NCBI RefSeq assembly: GCF_037044555.1
Contig: NZ_CP146275.1
Coordinates: forward strand, 372,001-436,000
Length of the DNA: 64,000 nt
Origin: Pelagibacterium nitratireducens
GTDB taxonomy: Bacteria > Pseudomonadota > Alphaproteobacteria > Rhizobiales > Devosiaceae
Direction of reading: 5' to 3'
The notes beneath the pieces are model-generated. The model was not told the DNA's origin. It saw only the letters and a list, made by a program, of their open reading frames with translations, and ran no database searches. How positions within the stretch are numbered: the first letter of the stretch is position 1; each line of letters opens with the position of its first letter. A program made the translations under genes and the position numbers. Shown piece by piece: positions 45,691 through 55,782 of the stretch.

Positions 45691-47130
45691 ATGACTGCCC
45701 AATCTGGCCACGCCGATCAAAACTTCCGTCACCGTCATGATACCTACTGGCGTTTGCCTATGGCTGTGGGCGGCGCACTTACCCTGGGAGCGTGGTCCAC
45801 GACTGCCCAGGCGCATGTAAAATGGTTCGCGCCCTATATCGTCGAAGCATCTCCGGCGCCTCTGATGGACACCATCACCAATGGATGGTTTTGGCTCGCG
45901 ATTGGACTGGTGCTTGTATTTTTTGTCGCTACCAGAGTGTTTGAAACCCGCCCGGCCGGCGAAGCGACGCTTTCGGCGATGGACCGCGTCTCTGATCCGC
46001 TATGGTTTCGACTTGATGACTTTATTCGCGTCGTCATCGGGGCTTTTTTTGTCGCGACCTTTGCCGTTGGCGGCGTCTATCTGACGCCCGATCTTCAAAC
46101 CCCAGCGGAATGGGTGTCCTGGCTGCAATTGCTGATTGCTTTTGGGGTCTTTTCGAAGCGTACTATGCCGTTCTCGGCAGCGGGCATCATTATTCTCTGG
46201 GTGTTGGCGCTGCGCGATTACGATCTGTTCCATTTGCTGGACTATCTTGCGCTTGGCGTTGCGGTCGCGGCGTATCTTGTCCTGGCAGCATCGAGAAATG
46301 AAGAGTGGCGCAAGCACCGCTTCGAGGTCTTGCGTTGGGGTGTAGCCATCGCATTGATGTGGTCGAGCCTTGAAAAGTTCGCCTATCCTGAATGGTTCTA
46401 TCCGCTTGTGGCCGAAAAACCGTTCCTCACGTTCGGCATGCCGCGAGACGTGTTTATCCCGATGGCGGGCGTGGCCGAGTTTACCATGGGCTTTGGCCTG
46501 CTGTGGACGCCTCTGGTGCGGCGTCTCTCAGCGGTTGCGCTGTTCATCATCTTCAATGCTGCGGTGTATCCCTTCGGGCGGATCGATCTTGTGGGGCATG
46601 CCCTGATCATGGCGATCATCGTGGCAATTGCAGCCGATCACACACGCGAGCTTCATTTCCTGCCTGCCATACGACGCGCCGTCGCCGGTGTTCCTGTCGC
46701 TCTCGGTGCCGTCATCGTCATTTTCGTTACGGGCTACTGGGGTTTGCACCTGACACTTTACGGCGCGGACAGCGGGCCGAGGAGTCAAATTACAGACATG
46801 ACCACGCACACCCCAAATGCAGAAAATCCCCATGGGCAGACGGGAGAGCCGTTCGTGAACAGCCCCGAGGCTATGGCAGCATTCATGGCGACGATGGACA
46901 TCATGCATGGGCCAATGATGGAGGGAATGCAGCATCCCGATCCCGATATCGCGTTTATGCAGGGCATGATCCCACACCATCAGGGTGCCATCGACATGGC
47001 CGAGGTGGTGCTTGAATACGGCAGTGATCGCGAGGTGCGCGCTCTGGCCCAGCATGTCATTGATGAACAGCAGATCGAAATCGAGCAGATGCGCCGATGG
47101 TTGGCGATCCGCGCGGGCGGGCAATTGTGA
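45691..47130 (+). CDS. DoxX-like membrane protein fused to a DUF305 domain
   Basis: 479 residues. Eight or more membrane helices fill residues 20-360 ([57 protein letters not shown]). The last 110 residues form a periplasmic DUF305 domain: [20 protein letters not shown] has the HH-x-x-A-I-x-M metal motif of copper-associated DUF305 proteins. The fusion places a metal-binding head on a DoxX-type membrane unit. It is in an operon with the NsrR-controlled globin, so a role in NO or copper stress is inferred. Confidence 0.8.
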   Translation: MTAQSGHADQNFRHRHDTYWRLPMAVGGALTLGAWSTTAQAHVKWFAPYIVEASPAPLMDTITNGWFWLAIGLVLVFFVATRVFETRPAGEATLSAMDRVSDPLWFRLDDFIRVVIGAFFVATFAVGGVYLTPDLQTPAEWVSWLQLLIAFGVFSKRTMPFSAAGIIILWVLALRDYDLFHLLDYLALGVAVAAYLVLAASRNEEWRKHRFEVLRWGVAIALMWSSLEKFAYPEWFYPLVAEKPFLTFGMPRDVFIPMAGVAEFTMGFGLLWTPLVRRLSAVALFIIFNAAVYPFGRIDLVGHALIMAIIVAIAADHTRELHFLPAIRRAVAGVPVALGAVIVIFVTGYWGLHLTLYGADSGPRSQITDMTTHTPNAENPHGQTGEPFVNSPEAMAAFMATMDIMHGPMMEGMQHPDPDIAFMQGMIPHHQGAIDMAEVVLEYGSDREVRALAQHVIDEQQIEIEQMRRWLAIRAGGQL

Positions 47131-47255
47131 GGGGGACAACTCCCGATCATGTGAAAGAACCGCCCTCACGCAAGCCGCTGGGTGACTAGCAAGATCGTTA
47201 TCGGGCCGACCGCCTCGGTCGGCTCAAGCGAGAACAGCATAGAGAAGTGAACGCT

Positions 47256-47627
47256 ATGAACAATGACATGCCTATCTGGAAAACTGGCCTGTTGGGGAAG
47301 TGTCCCCATTGTGGAGAGGGGCATCTCTTTTACGGCTTTCTCACACTGCGCAAACAATGCGAGGTCTGTGGGTTGGACTATGGTTTTGCTGATCCCGCTG
47401 ACGGACCTGCGTTTTTTGTCATGATGATCGGATGTGTCCCAGTCGTCGTTTTTGGTCTCTGGCTTGAGGTGGCGTTCCGAGCGCCCATCTGGGTGCATCT
47501 GGTGACGACACTGCCTCTGTTGTTGCTGACATGTATTCCCCCGCTCCGTCCCATCAAAGGCTGGCTCGTCGCGCTGCAGTATCGCAGCAAAGCCGAAGAA
47601 AGCCGGGCGGACCAGCGGATCGGCTAA
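47256..47627 (+). CDS. DUF983 membrane protein
   Basis: 123 residues from ATG 47256 (AGAGAAG upstream). A zinc-ribbon-like start CPHCGEGHLFYGFLTLRKQC precedes two helices (MMIGCVPVVVFGLWLEV, LVTTLPLLLLTCIPPL). DUF983 proteins often accompany haem-copper oxidase or NO-defence genes. Same strand as the fusion gene, 125 bases later. Confidence 0.85.
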   Translation: MNNDMPIWKTGLLGKCPHCGEGHLFYGFLTLRKQCEVCGLDYGFADPADGPAFFVMMIGCVPVVVFGLWLEVAFRAPIWVHLVTTLPLLLLTCIPPLRPIKGWLVALQYRSKAEESRADQRIG

Positions 47628-47736
47628 TTCGTCTTGCAGGGCGTTTCGATAAAATCGCCCCAATCTCGCGGCATCACTTCCGGGTTGACCGCCATACTGT
47701 GACGGGCTTTTTGAGCATTCTATCCTGGCTTATTTC

Positions 47737-48309
47737 ATGCATTTGATGAGCGAAATACGCGCCTGCCAACTATGCGCGAAGGAGCTGCCGCTTGGGCCGC
47801 GTCCGGTGGTCCAGGCGGATCGCACGGCCAGACTGCTGATCATCGGGCAGGCGCCGGGCCGAAAGGTGCATGAGAGCGGCATACCCTGGAATGACGCGAG
47901 TGGCGATCGCTTGCGTTCATGGCTCGATATCAGTCCCGCGGTGTTTTACGATCCGTCCCGGATCGCCATCGTGCCGATGGGGTTCTGCTATCCCGGCGTG
48001 AGCAAAAGCGGCAGTGGTGATGCCCGGCCAATGAAGCGATGTGCCCCGACGTGGCACCACCGTCTGCTTGCCAGCTTGCCTGAAATACGTCTGACACTGC
48101 TGGTGGGTAGCCATGCGCAAAGGGGCTATCTGCACGGAGGCAAACGATCCATGACCGAAACTGTGAAAGCGTTCGACCGGGCAAGCGCCGTTTGGGCGCT
48201 CCCGCATCCGAGCTGGCGGGTTGTGGCATGGATGCGCAAAAACCCCTGGTTTGTATCCGATGTGCTGCCAACCCTGCGTAGGGCTGTGGCCAGCACGCTC
48301 GACGACTAG
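47737..48309 (+). CDS. uracil-DNA glycosylase-like protein
   Basis: 190 residues. The UDG-superfamily motifs are GQAPGRKVHESGIPWND (GQxPG...P) and the distal HPSWRV, with a Cys-rich start RACQLCAKELPLG that resembles the iron-sulfur corner of family 4/5 enzymes, though not all ligands are seen. It may remove uracil or act as a related hydrolase. It overlaps the 3' end of the DUF488 gene by four bases in opposite orientation. Confidence 0.8.
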   Translation: MHLMSEIRACQLCAKELPLGPRPVVQADRTARLLIIGQAPGRKVHESGIPWNDASGDRLRSWLDISPAVFYDPSRIAIVPMGFCYPGVSKSGSGDARPMKRCAPTWHHRLLASLPEIRLTLLVGSHAQRGYLHGGKRSMTETVKAFDRASAVWALPHPSWRVVAWMRKNPWFVSDVLPTLRRAVASTLDD

Positions 48310-48854
48310 GATTTTGTTTGAGGATAAGTGACGCAGTTATCGTCGCCCAAATTGGCGCCCGGCGTCAATTTCGCTTCCGAGATCTTGCCCTCGCCCATGA
48401 TGTGGAGCACCTCGATATCTCGCGCGATGAGGTAGTCAGCAATGATGCGGCGATGGCAGCGCCACCACACAGCTTCCGAGCACATGAGAGCGGGACGCTG
48501 GTGGGATGCGAACGCGATCAGACGGTGAAGATCGGTCTGGAACTGAGGTGTGAGCGCGTAGTCGGCGTAGTTGTGAAAGCTGCGATTGTTCCAAAGGGCA
48601 TTGGTGTCGGTGGGTACGTTGTTTTGCTTGTTGCGCCGGCCGCCGAGATCGGGCCAATGGCTGTAGCCGATCTGGTATTGGGAAAGATCGTGCGGCAGCG
48701 TGTCGATATTGAACTGGGGATTGGTTCGCGACCGAGGAAACGTGCGAACGTCCACGATGGCATCAACCCTTGCGGCACCGAGCATGGCGATGAATGTCTC
48801 AAGACTGTGGTTGGAATGGCCGACAGTGAAGATAGCGGGACGCGATTTGCTCAT
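48306..48854 (-). CDS. DUF488 protein
   Basis: 182 residues. TVGHSNHSLETFIAMLGAA, then VDVRTFPRSRTNPQFN and the second half ALMCSEAVWWRCHRRIIADY are diagnostic of DUF488. The conserved Arg/Cys/His residues suggest an enzyme of unknown reaction. It overlaps the TUDOR-like gene by four bases, so the two are coupled. Confidence 0.9.
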   Translation of the reverse strand: MSKSRPAIFTVGHSNHSLETFIAMLGAARVDAIVDVRTFPRSRTNPQFNIDTLPHDLSQYQIGYSHWPDLGGRRNKQNNVPTDTNALWNNRSFHNYADYALTPQFQTDLHRLIAFASHQRPALMCSEAVWWRCHRRIIADYLIARDIEVLHIMGEGKISEAKLTPGANLGDDNCVTYPQTKS

Positions 48855-49057
48855 GCCTTTATGAGCGCATCTTCCTTGTGCGCAGCCACGTGATCGGTCC
48901 GGTCGCTGTCGATCTCATATGGAGGCTCGTCTGGTGAGGCGCGCCGCGTGTGGCCCTTGTAACTGAAATCTTTCACACGAACCTTTGTGATGGTGCCACT
49001 GACCCATCCCGCTTCCGAATTCCATTTCACATGATCGCCAACTTTGAATTTGCTCAT
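48851..49057 (-). CDS. small TUDOR-like (DUF2945/HVA1) protein
   Basis: 68 residues, GGAGGTG site before ATG 49057. FKVGDHVKWNSEAGWVSGTI, then PPYEIDSDRTDHVAAHKEDA, is the DUF2945 TUDOR-like barrel. The family is small, cytoplasmic and stress-linked in many bacteria. An EcfG-like promoter lies 22 bases upstream. Confidence 0.88.
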   Translation of the reverse strand: MSKFKVGDHVKWNSEAGWVSGTITKVRVKDFSYKGHTRRASPDEPPYEIDSDRTDHVAAHKEDALIKA

Positions 49058-49078
49058 GGCACACCTCCGTGTCGAACG

Positions 49079-49103
49079 AACTTTTGAGCGTGCGAGCCGT
49101 TCC
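49079..49103 (-). promoter_or_regulatory. EcfG-like stress promoter (variant), before the TUDOR/DUF488 pair
   Basis: Minus strand: GGAAC, 16 bases, AGTT; one base from the consensus. Confidence 0.5.
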
Positions 49104-49174
49104 AAGAAACGGCGCGGCAAAGGCGCAATTTTTCAATTTCCGGAAAGAGTTTGGGTTTCGCTTCGTTGTGGAGG

Positions 49175-50398
49175 ATGGCGCTGGCGTTTAGGTTTGCCCC
49201 CTATTCGTCAGGACCCTATCTACCAGTGTCACTTTCCCTTGTTGCAGCACTCCGCCCGCGCCTTGTGCGGGTCAGCCTTGTTGAAGCCTCACGCGCCACT
49301 TTGGGTGCGCTCGTTGGGATTCTGATTACGGGGTTGATCACCCGAGCAGCCATGGGCGAAGCAAGTGTTGCGCCCATGCTGATCGCCCCCATGGGCGCCT
49401 CGGCAGTGCTCTTGTTTGCTGCGCCCTCGAGCCCCTTGGCTCAGCCCTGGTCGATATTGGCAGGAAATTGCATTGCAGCAGCGATCGGTGTGACCATTGC
49501 CGGACTTGTCGGCGATCCAATTCTTGCCGCGGCATTGGCGCTCAGCCTTGCAATCAGTGCGATGCTGGCCACCCACAGCCTCCATCCTCCGAGTGGGGCG
49601 GTGGCCCTGACGGCCGTTCTGGGTGGGCCCGCGGTGCTCGAACTCGGTTACGGCTTCGTGTTCTGGCCCGTCGCGATCAATTCACTCGTGCTGGTGATCG
49701 CAGCCATGGCTTTCAACCGCCTGACCGGACGGATCTATACGGCCGTACCTGTGAAAGGCGCCGACGACAGCGCTCGCGCTGGTTTGCTCGATGTACAGCC
49801 GACTGATGTTGAAGCCGTGCTCCGGCAATATGACGAGATCGTCAACGTCGCCCCCGAGGTGCTCGAGCATCTTCTCGAACAAGCGCAGATCCGCGTGTTT
49901 CAGCGGAGCGGGGGACAACTGGCATGCCGCGCGATCATGTCGCCGGTCGCCGCGACGGTCTTGCCGACAACCCCCGTCCGCACGATATGGAGCTTGATGC
50001 AGCGGTCCGAGCTGCGGGCCATACCGGTTGTGGATACGCACGGCAAACTTGTCGGCATCATTTCCAGAACCGACTTTTTTGCTGCCCACCTGGTCGATCA
50101 ACGCGGCCAGGTCAAAAAATGGCCGGTCAGGTTTCAAACATTGCGCGCACATGACCTCATGACCCGCAACGTGCAATCTGCTTTGCCCGAAACATTGGTG
50201 TCGAAGCTGGTTTCACCAATGGTGGATCAGGGTCTGCACCAGATTCCGATCGTCGATACCGGCAACCGTGTGGTGGGGATAGTTTCGCAGGCCAATCTTT
50301 TAGCCGGTTTGTTCAGGTCCGGTTTCGAACGAGCGGTGGAATTTGCTGAGCAGCCACAACCAACACGGGATGCCAGCTTATCCTCGGTCCAAGCCTGA
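49175..50398 (+). CDS. HPP-family membrane protein with two CBS domains
   Basis: 407 residues from ATG 49175; a TTG at 49151 would add eight. Four to five helices carry the HPP motif in THSLHPPSGAVALTAVL and the GAxA loop APMGASAVLLF. Two CBS domains follow (IMSPVAATVLPTTPVRTIWS and DLMTRNVQSALPETLVSK). HPP proteins are implicated in nitrite or ion transport; the CBS pair would sense adenine nucleotides. The gene is divergent from the TUDOR/DUF488 operon. Confidence 0.87.
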   Translation: MALAFRFAPYSSGPYLPVSLSLVAALRPRLVRVSLVEASRATLGALVGILITGLITRAAMGEASVAPMLIAPMGASAVLLFAAPSSPLAQPWSILAGNCIAAAIGVTIAGLVGDPILAAALALSLAISAMLATHSLHPPSGAVALTAVLGGPAVLELGYGFVFWPVAINSLVLVIAAMAFNRLTGRIYTAVPVKGADDSARAGLLDVQPTDVEAVLRQYDEIVNVAPEVLEHLLEQAQIRVFQRSGGQLACRAIMSPVAATVLPTTPVRTIWSLMQRSELRAIPVVDTHGKLVGIISRTDFFAAHLVDQRGQVKKWPVRFQTLRAHDLMTRNVQSALPETLVSKLVSPMVDQGLHQIPIVDTGNRVVGIVSQANLLAGLFRSGFERAVEFAEQPQPTRDASLSSVQA

Positions 50399-50634
50399 AG
50401 AACCGGCCTTTACCACCTGACGTCATGTTCGTCCACTATGAAGAAGGGTCGCGGTGGATATGGATCGCAGGTGGGGACTAAGGAACCTCATTCATTCTGC
50501 AGCGCGGGCAGGGCGGTGTTGGCGATGGAACCATCAAGCACCAGCATCAACTACGCCGTGACGCCGGCCAGGGCGGATGGACCGAAGGGGCGCGTCTCGG
50601 CCCGTTCGTTGGTGGTCGTCATTGCCAAATCTTC
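50399..50634. other. no gene seen
   Basis: Gap between convergent genes; nothing recognised. Confidence 0.35.
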
Positions 50635-51377
50635 TTACACCGCGTGCGATGCAACGGTAGGAATGACGCCAATCGAGGAAAGGCCCATCCATACCGCCAT
50701 GGCGATCATCATCAGATTCTCGGTCAACGAGATGAAGCCCAGCGGGACATTGCTAGACCCGCCCACGCAGGCGCATTTGAGTTCACGCTTATCGATGTAA
50801 ACCGCCTTGAAAACTGACACAGCTCCCACCGTACCTATGAACAGGGCGACGGGCACCGAAAGCCAAGTCAAGGCACCCGCGACCATCAGAACGCCTGCGA
50901 GCCCTTCAGCGTAAGGGTAGATGTAGCTGTAGGGTACCCAGCGCTTGGCAAGCAGGTCGTAGTTCAAGAACATGGTCGCAAAGCTCTCCACGTTCTGGAG
51001 CTTGAGAAGCGCCAGAACGACCATCGAGAAGGCGATGAACCATTCAGCCGAGAGCAGCGTCACCGCATTACCGCCCACAGCATAGCTGGCCGCCATGGCC
51101 ATCATCGCCGTCAGAATAAACAGCGCGATGACGGGGCGATAGGTGGTTGCCTTGGGGTCGGCAACCTGCTTGCCCAGGAACCTTCGAGTATCGTCATGGC
51201 CGCCGATCCGCTTGCCATCGACGAAGACCTGCGGCGTGGTGTTGGCCCCGTGCTGCTCCTTGAAAGCGTCGTTTCTTCGCGCGTCCTAAGGTGGTGATCC
51301 TCGATCTCGTAGCCTGAGCGCTTGAGAAGGTCTTTGACCTTGATGCCATAGGGGCACGTATGGCCCGGCATGACCAT
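50635..51377 (-). pseudogene. glutaredoxin-MauE fusion with a frameshift
   Basis: The N-terminal part from 51377 reads HTCPYGIKVKDLLKRSGYEI, a glutaredoxin CPYG site, and stops being family-like near 51270. From there DAFKEQHGANTTPQVFVDGK in the -1/+1 frame continues into the MauE/DoxX-type membrane domain (FSMVVLALLKLQNVESFATM; CACVGGSSNVP). One lost base at about 51270 separates the two. Repaired, it would be a 245-residue membrane redox protein, a common partner of MerR-type regulators. Start uncertain: ATG 51377 is the first Met. Confidence 0.75.
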
Positions 51378-51435
51378 GCGGTAGATAACCGCCTTTTTGC
51401 CGCCGATGAAGGGTTGGGTCGATCCAGCATTTCGT

Positions 51436-51864
51436 GTGCCTCAACCACTGACAATCGGCAAACTCGCTGCAGCCGGTGAAGCGGGCGCGGAAACCATCCG
51501 TTTTTACCAGCGTAAGGGCCTGCTTCAGCAGCCAGCGCGCGAGGGCTGCTTTCGTCACTATGGCACAGAAGACGTCCGCAGCCTTCGGTTCATTCGTCAG
51601 GCACAATCGGCCGGATTTACGCTGGAGGAGATCAAAGAGCGGCTCGAACTCGACGCCGAGCAAGACCATGCCCATGCCCATGCCCGTGCCCGTGAGCTTG
51701 CCATAGGCCGCATTCGGTCGCCCAACGACAAGATTGCCGACCTTCAACGCGCACGGGATGCACTTAGAAATCTGGCGCATGACTGCGGCGAGGGCAGCAG
51801 CGGGCCTTGTCCCATACTCGCCTCGCTGGTGCCGGGTCGACCACCCAGCGCCAAACCGAGATGA
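51436..51864 (+). CDS. MerR-family regulator, 3' end altered by an IS fragment
   Basis: 142 residues from a GTG at 51436. The winged helix PLTIGKLAAAGEAGAETIRF, then YQRKGLL and GFTLEEIKERLELDAE, is MerR-like. A C-terminal metal loop CGEGSSGPCPIL gives two Cys. The first Cys of Hg-type MerR is absent; that region is DHAHAHARARE, so another metal or thiol is likely. The last residues (PGRPPSAKPR) lie in the ISL3 fragment. It is divergent from the glutaredoxin-MauE gene, which it presumably controls. Confidence 0.8.
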   Translation: MPQPLTIGKLAAAGEAGAETIRFYQRKGLLQQPAREGCFRHYGTEDVRSLRFIRQAQSAGFTLEEIKERLELDAEQDHAHAHARARELAIGRIRSPNDKIADLQRARDALRNLAHDCGEGSSGPCPILASLVPGRPPSAKPR

Positions 51865-52172
51865 TGAACAATATGGTCGAGCCGCTCAGTTCGGCGCGCT
51901 CGCGGTGCCAGAACGCCATCCGCAAAGCGTTCCGCGAAGATCCGTCGACCGCATAGGACGGCATCGCACCAGAAGCGCCTTACCAAGATCTGCAAAACTG
52001 CACGACGCCCACCGAGCGGCAAATCAGCTATCCGTCGAAAATATCGGCTTTGCACCCGTCGAGACACCGCGCCACACGTCGGACACGCACAACGGGATGC
52101 TCCAAATCGAGCGCGGACGCTGATGCGTTCGCCAGACACTGTGGTGTCCTCTACAACAAAACCACTCAGCAC
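51834..52172 (-). pseudogene. N-terminal fragment of an ISL3-family transposase
   Basis: 113 family-like residues: GFVVEDTTVSGERISVRARF, CACPTCGAVSRRVQSRYF and LVRRFWCDAVLC contain the ISL3 zinc-finger Cys pairs. Family likeness ends at 51834 inside the MerR 3' end. The catalytic domain is missing. An insertion followed by deletion would explain the clipped regulator. Confidence 0.7.
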
Positions 52173-53157
52173 AAGGCTGGATGGCCGAAATCTCTGATCC
52201 CTCGTTGGTTCCCTCCGAAAAGAACCGAAGCACCAGATGTCTGCAGCAGAAGTGAGTCAGACCCAGTATTGGAAGCGAAAAAACCCCCTGAGGGGGCCAG
52301 TATTGCAAGCGATTTTACATCACTGATTATCAAAGGTCTTCATCTCATATGGTCAGGTATTCTGCACTCCAGCCATATGGCCTCTTCAAACCAGCTGCGG
52401 CCAACGGGAGGGCGTGCGCCGTGTCCAATGGCGATCGCCTCCAGTCGGACAAGCGTATCCCTGTAGTTTGTCGGCAGTGGATATCGAGCGTGCGGGCGGC
52501 GAGGCCGTCGCACGAAGCGGAGACGGCGCACCATCTGACACGGATGGGTTGCGGCCTGATCCAGGCGCCGCGATACCAATTAAGAGACGATCTGGTGCGC
52601 GGTGTCCTGGTCGAGGTTCTGCCCGATCAGCCGCCACCACTTCTGCCATTGGGAGCCTATTATCCGCAGATCCGCCAGTTGTCGCCGCGCGTCCGGGCTG
52701 TCCTGGGTCACCACAGTCTTTGACGCGGTAGAACTGTGATTTGATGTCCATGCCTGCGTGGCTGTCGTTCTCAAATTTCCACGGACTGAGACGGCCCGAG
52801 CTGGCGAAGCGATAGAAGACGCAGCTTAGATGGCCCAGATCACAGGGCACCAGAGGAGATGCCATCAGGCTGCCGAGATAGTCATGTGCCCTACTGCTCC
52901 GACGCTGCACTCCGCTCCTGGGTAAGTGGGCCGGTCGCTCTGTGAGAACCAACAGGGCGGATGTGTCGTCCTGATTACCGCCAAATAGTCGATCATGTGC
53001 CGGCTCGGGCATAACCTGCACGAATTGAAGGGCGAGAATTATGTATTGGACGAAATAGCTAAGTCCTCATAGCGTTGGTTTTGCCGAACCGTTCAATGGC
53101 GCGGCTCCATCCAACAACTACCGATGCGTTCATCGCATTGATGAGGGGAAACTGCGA
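52173..53157. other. about 1 kb without a recognised gene
   Basis: A minus-strand frame at 52386-53021 contains stretches that look protein-like (SPWKFENDSHAGMDIKSQFY; a second frame has WWRLIGQNLDQDTAHQIV), so a degraded gene is possible. No family was identified. The last 120 bases are AT-rich and carry the promoter region of the ABC operon. Confidence 0.4.
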
Positions 53158-54060
53158 ATGACCAACCCATATCCACCCAGTTCGACACCTGCTGCCTTGT
53201 TCCTAGCCACAGCGATCTTCACGGCGGGCCCAGTATTTGCCCAAACCTACGATTTATCGGGTGTTGACGTCGTCCCTGAGCTTGCAGAACGTGTTCCGCA
53301 GGAGATACGTGACCGCGGTGTACTGATCATCGGCTCCGACAACGCCTATGCACCGTGGGAATATCTCGCCGGACCTGACGGCCAAACTCCTGAGGGCATT
53401 GACGTCGATCTCGGCAAGGCAATCGCCTATACGCTGGATCTGGAGTATGAATCGCGTACTGCGCCCTTCGCCTCGATCTTGCCTGCTCTCGGCACGAATT
53501 TTGATATTGGTATTTCGGCATTCTCCATCACCAGGGAGCGCATGGGCGCTGTCAATTTCGTCAGCTATGCCGATACCCAAAGCCTTTGGGTGGTCCGCGC
53601 GGGTAATCCCACCGGTTTTGATCCGGCCGATTACTGCGGGACCACTGTAGCTATCCAGTCTGGAAGCTACCACGAACAATATGTGGACGAGGACAGCGCG
53701 GCCTGTGAGGCTGCCGGCAATGAGCCAGTCGAGAAACTTCCCTTCTCTGTCCAGACCGAGGCGATCACTAGAGTCGCCGTCGGTGGAGCCGATGCGACCG
53801 CGACCGGCGGCGGCACGGCGGCCTATGCAGTGGTGCAGTCGGGGGATGCGCTCGAGACGCTTTCGCCTGTTGGCACAATGGGGATAAGGGGTCTCAATGG
53901 CATCGCGGTGCCGAAAGACAATATGGAACTGACTCACCTGATCGCCGACACGCTCAATCACCTGATAGAAAACGGCATCTATGGAGAGATCTACGCTACG
54001 TGGGGCGTCGATCAGTTCGCTGTTTCCGAAGCGCTCGTCAATCCGGATCCAGGCAAGTAG
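53158..54060 (+). CDS. polar amino-acid ABC transporter, substrate-binding protein
   Basis: 300 residues. A signal peptide (LFLATAIFTAGPVFAQ) is followed by the SBP type 3 fold: VLIIGSDNAYAPWEYLAGPD, EGIDVDLGKAIA, and FDIGISAFSITRERMGAVNF. A Cys pair (DYCGTT, SAACEA) may form a disulfide. It is the first gene of the ABC operon; the ligand is probably an amino acid or small derivative. Confidence 0.9.
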   Translation: MTNPYPPSSTPAALFLATAIFTAGPVFAQTYDLSGVDVVPELAERVPQEIRDRGVLIIGSDNAYAPWEYLAGPDGQTPEGIDVDLGKAIAYTLDLEYESRTAPFASILPALGTNFDIGISAFSITRERMGAVNFVSYADTQSLWVVRAGNPTGFDPADYCGTTVAIQSGSYHEQYVDEDSAACEAAGNEPVEKLPFSVQTEAITRVAVGGADATATGGGTAAYAVVQSGDALETLSPVGTMGIRGLNGIAVPKDNMELTHLIADTLNHLIENGIYGEIYATWGVDQFAVSEALVNPDPGK

Positions 54061-54066
54061 TCCAGC

Positions 54067-54981
54067 ATGTCAGTCAACTCATCAAAAATGATGTCGGGAA
54101 ATGTGATTGTTTCCCGGCATGACAGCAAGGACGTGGCGCTCAATGAGGTGGTGCCACGAAAGCATCCCGGGCGTTGGATCGGCGTTGTCCTGCTATCGAT
54201 ATTCGTTCTTCAGTTTGCTCACAGTGCTGTGGTTAACCCAAACTTTCACTGGGACGTCTTTGCAGAATATTTATTTGCGCCGCAGGTGATCAGCGGGGTC
54301 GGCTGGACGCTGTTTCTGACTGTCGCCGCGATGGCCCTGGCAATCGCCTGTGCGATCTCGCTGGTTCTTATGCGCGAGAGCGATAACCCGATCTTCCGCG
54401 GGCTGGCCTGGCTGTGGATATGGTTTTTCCGCGGCACCCCACTTTACACACAACTGCTGTTCTGGGGTCTTGTCGCCGTTCTTTTCCCGCGCATTTCGCT
54501 ATCGGTTCCTTTCGGTCCGGAAATCATCGGTGTGCCGACACAATGGGTGATCACCGCTGGGGTTGCTGCGCTCCTCGGGCTAGGTCTGAACGAGAGCGCC
54601 TACCTGGCAGAGATTTTCCGCGCTGGATTCAAGGCAATCGACCGTGGCCAGACCGAGGCGGCTCAGGCAATAGGCATGTCACGCGCACGAATCTGGTGGC
54701 GCATCCTGATGCCGCAGGCGATGCGAACGATCATTCCACCGACGGGCAATGAAACCATCGGGATGCTTAAGGGCACCTCCTTGGTCCTCGCCGTGCCGTT
54801 CACTCTCGACTTGATGTTTGCCACCAACGCCATCGCCAACCGGCTTTATCTGCCAGTGCCGATGTTGATGGTCGCGGCCTTTTGGTACTTGGTCGTCACG
54901 TCAGTTCTGATGGTCGGCCAATTCTACCTCGAGCGTCATTTCGGAAAGGGACAGGATTATGTTGAGACACGCCATGTCTGA
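54067..54981 (+). CDS. polar amino-acid ABC transporter, permease
   Basis: 304 residues, HisM/GlnP type. Five or six helices, with the EAA loop [20 protein letters not shown] followed by [20 protein letters not shown]. It has a long cytoplasmic N-terminus (about 45 residues). It is six bases after the binding-protein gene and overlaps the ATPase gene by eight. Confidence 0.92.
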   Translation: MSVNSSKMMSGNVIVSRHDSKDVALNEVVPRKHPGRWIGVVLLSIFVLQFAHSAVVNPNFHWDVFAEYLFAPQVISGVGWTLFLTVAAMALAIACAISLVLMRESDNPIFRGLAWLWIWFFRGTPLYTQLLFWGLVAVLFPRISLSVPFGPEIIGVPTQWVITAGVAALLGLGLNESAYLAEIFRAGFKAIDRGQTEAAQAIGMSRARIWWRILMPQAMRTIIPPTGNETIGMLKGTSLVLAVPFTLDLMFATNAIANRLYLPVPMLMVAAFWYLVVTSVLMVGQFYLERHFGKGQDYVETRHV

Positions 54982-55741
54982 TGCCCCGACCGTCTCACTT
55001 GAGGGCATTCACAAGTTCTTCGGCACAGTCCATGCCCTACGTGGAGTGGATCTCACTATCGCCAAGGGGGAGGTTTGCGTTGCCATCGGTCCGTCGGGTT
55101 CCGGCAAGTCTACACTGCTGCGCTGTATTAACCAGATTGAGGAGATATCGGCAGGCCGGGTGAGGATAAACGGCGAGCTTCAAGGCTATGCGGAGCGCAA
55201 CGGGCGTTTGCACGAACTCGCTCCCGGTCGCATCGACAAGCAGCGACGATTAACGGGGATGGTATTTCAGCGGTTCAATTTATTTCCACACAAGACTGCC
55301 CTGCAGAATGTGACAGAGGGGCCGACGCAGGTGAGGCGCATACCGCGAGCGAAGGCTATCGAGCGCGGTCGGGAACTCCTTGATCGTGTGGGACTGGCGG
55401 GTTTGGCCGATCGCTACCCAAATCAGCTTTCGGGAGGCCAGCAGCAGCGCGTAGCCATCGCCCGCGCATTGGCCATGGACCCGGAGGTGATGCTTTTCGA
55501 CGAACCCACCTCCGCTTTGGATCCCGAACTCGTCGGTGAGGTCCTTGACGTCATCAAGGACCTTGCTCGCAGCGGCATGACAATGATGCTCGTCACTCAC
55601 GAGATCGGTTTTGCCCGCGAGGTCGGCGATCATTTGGTTTTCATGGATCATGGGGTGATCGTCGAAGAAGGTGTGCCAAAAGATATGCTGGAGAGCCCCA
55701 AAAATCCGCGCACCAAAGCATTTCTCTCCAAGGTTCTTTGA
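54974..55741 (+). CDS. polar amino-acid ABC transporter, ATPase
   Basis: 255 residues from ATG 54974 (a Met codon at 54959 is less likely). Walker [10 protein letters not shown]-loop FQRFNLFPH, signature [15 protein letters not shown], Walker [16 protein letters not shown]-loop VTHEIGF. A typical GlnQ/HisP protein. With the two upstream genes it makes a complete importer. Confidence 0.94.
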   Translation: MSDAPTVSLEGIHKFFGTVHALRGVDLTIAKGEVCVAIGPSGSGKSTLLRCINQIEEISAGRVRINGELQGYAERNGRLHELAPGRIDKQRRLTGMVFQRFNLFPHKTALQNVTEGPTQVRRIPRAKAIERGRELLDRVGLAGLADRYPNQLSGGQQQRVAIARALAMDPEVMLFDEPTSALDPELVGEVLDVIKDLARSGMTMMLVTHEIGFAREVGDHLVFMDHGVIVEEGVPKDMLESPKNPRTKAFLSKVL

Positions 55742-55782
55742 AAATGAGCTGTGTGAAATCAGTAGTCACGAACGTTTCCGCT

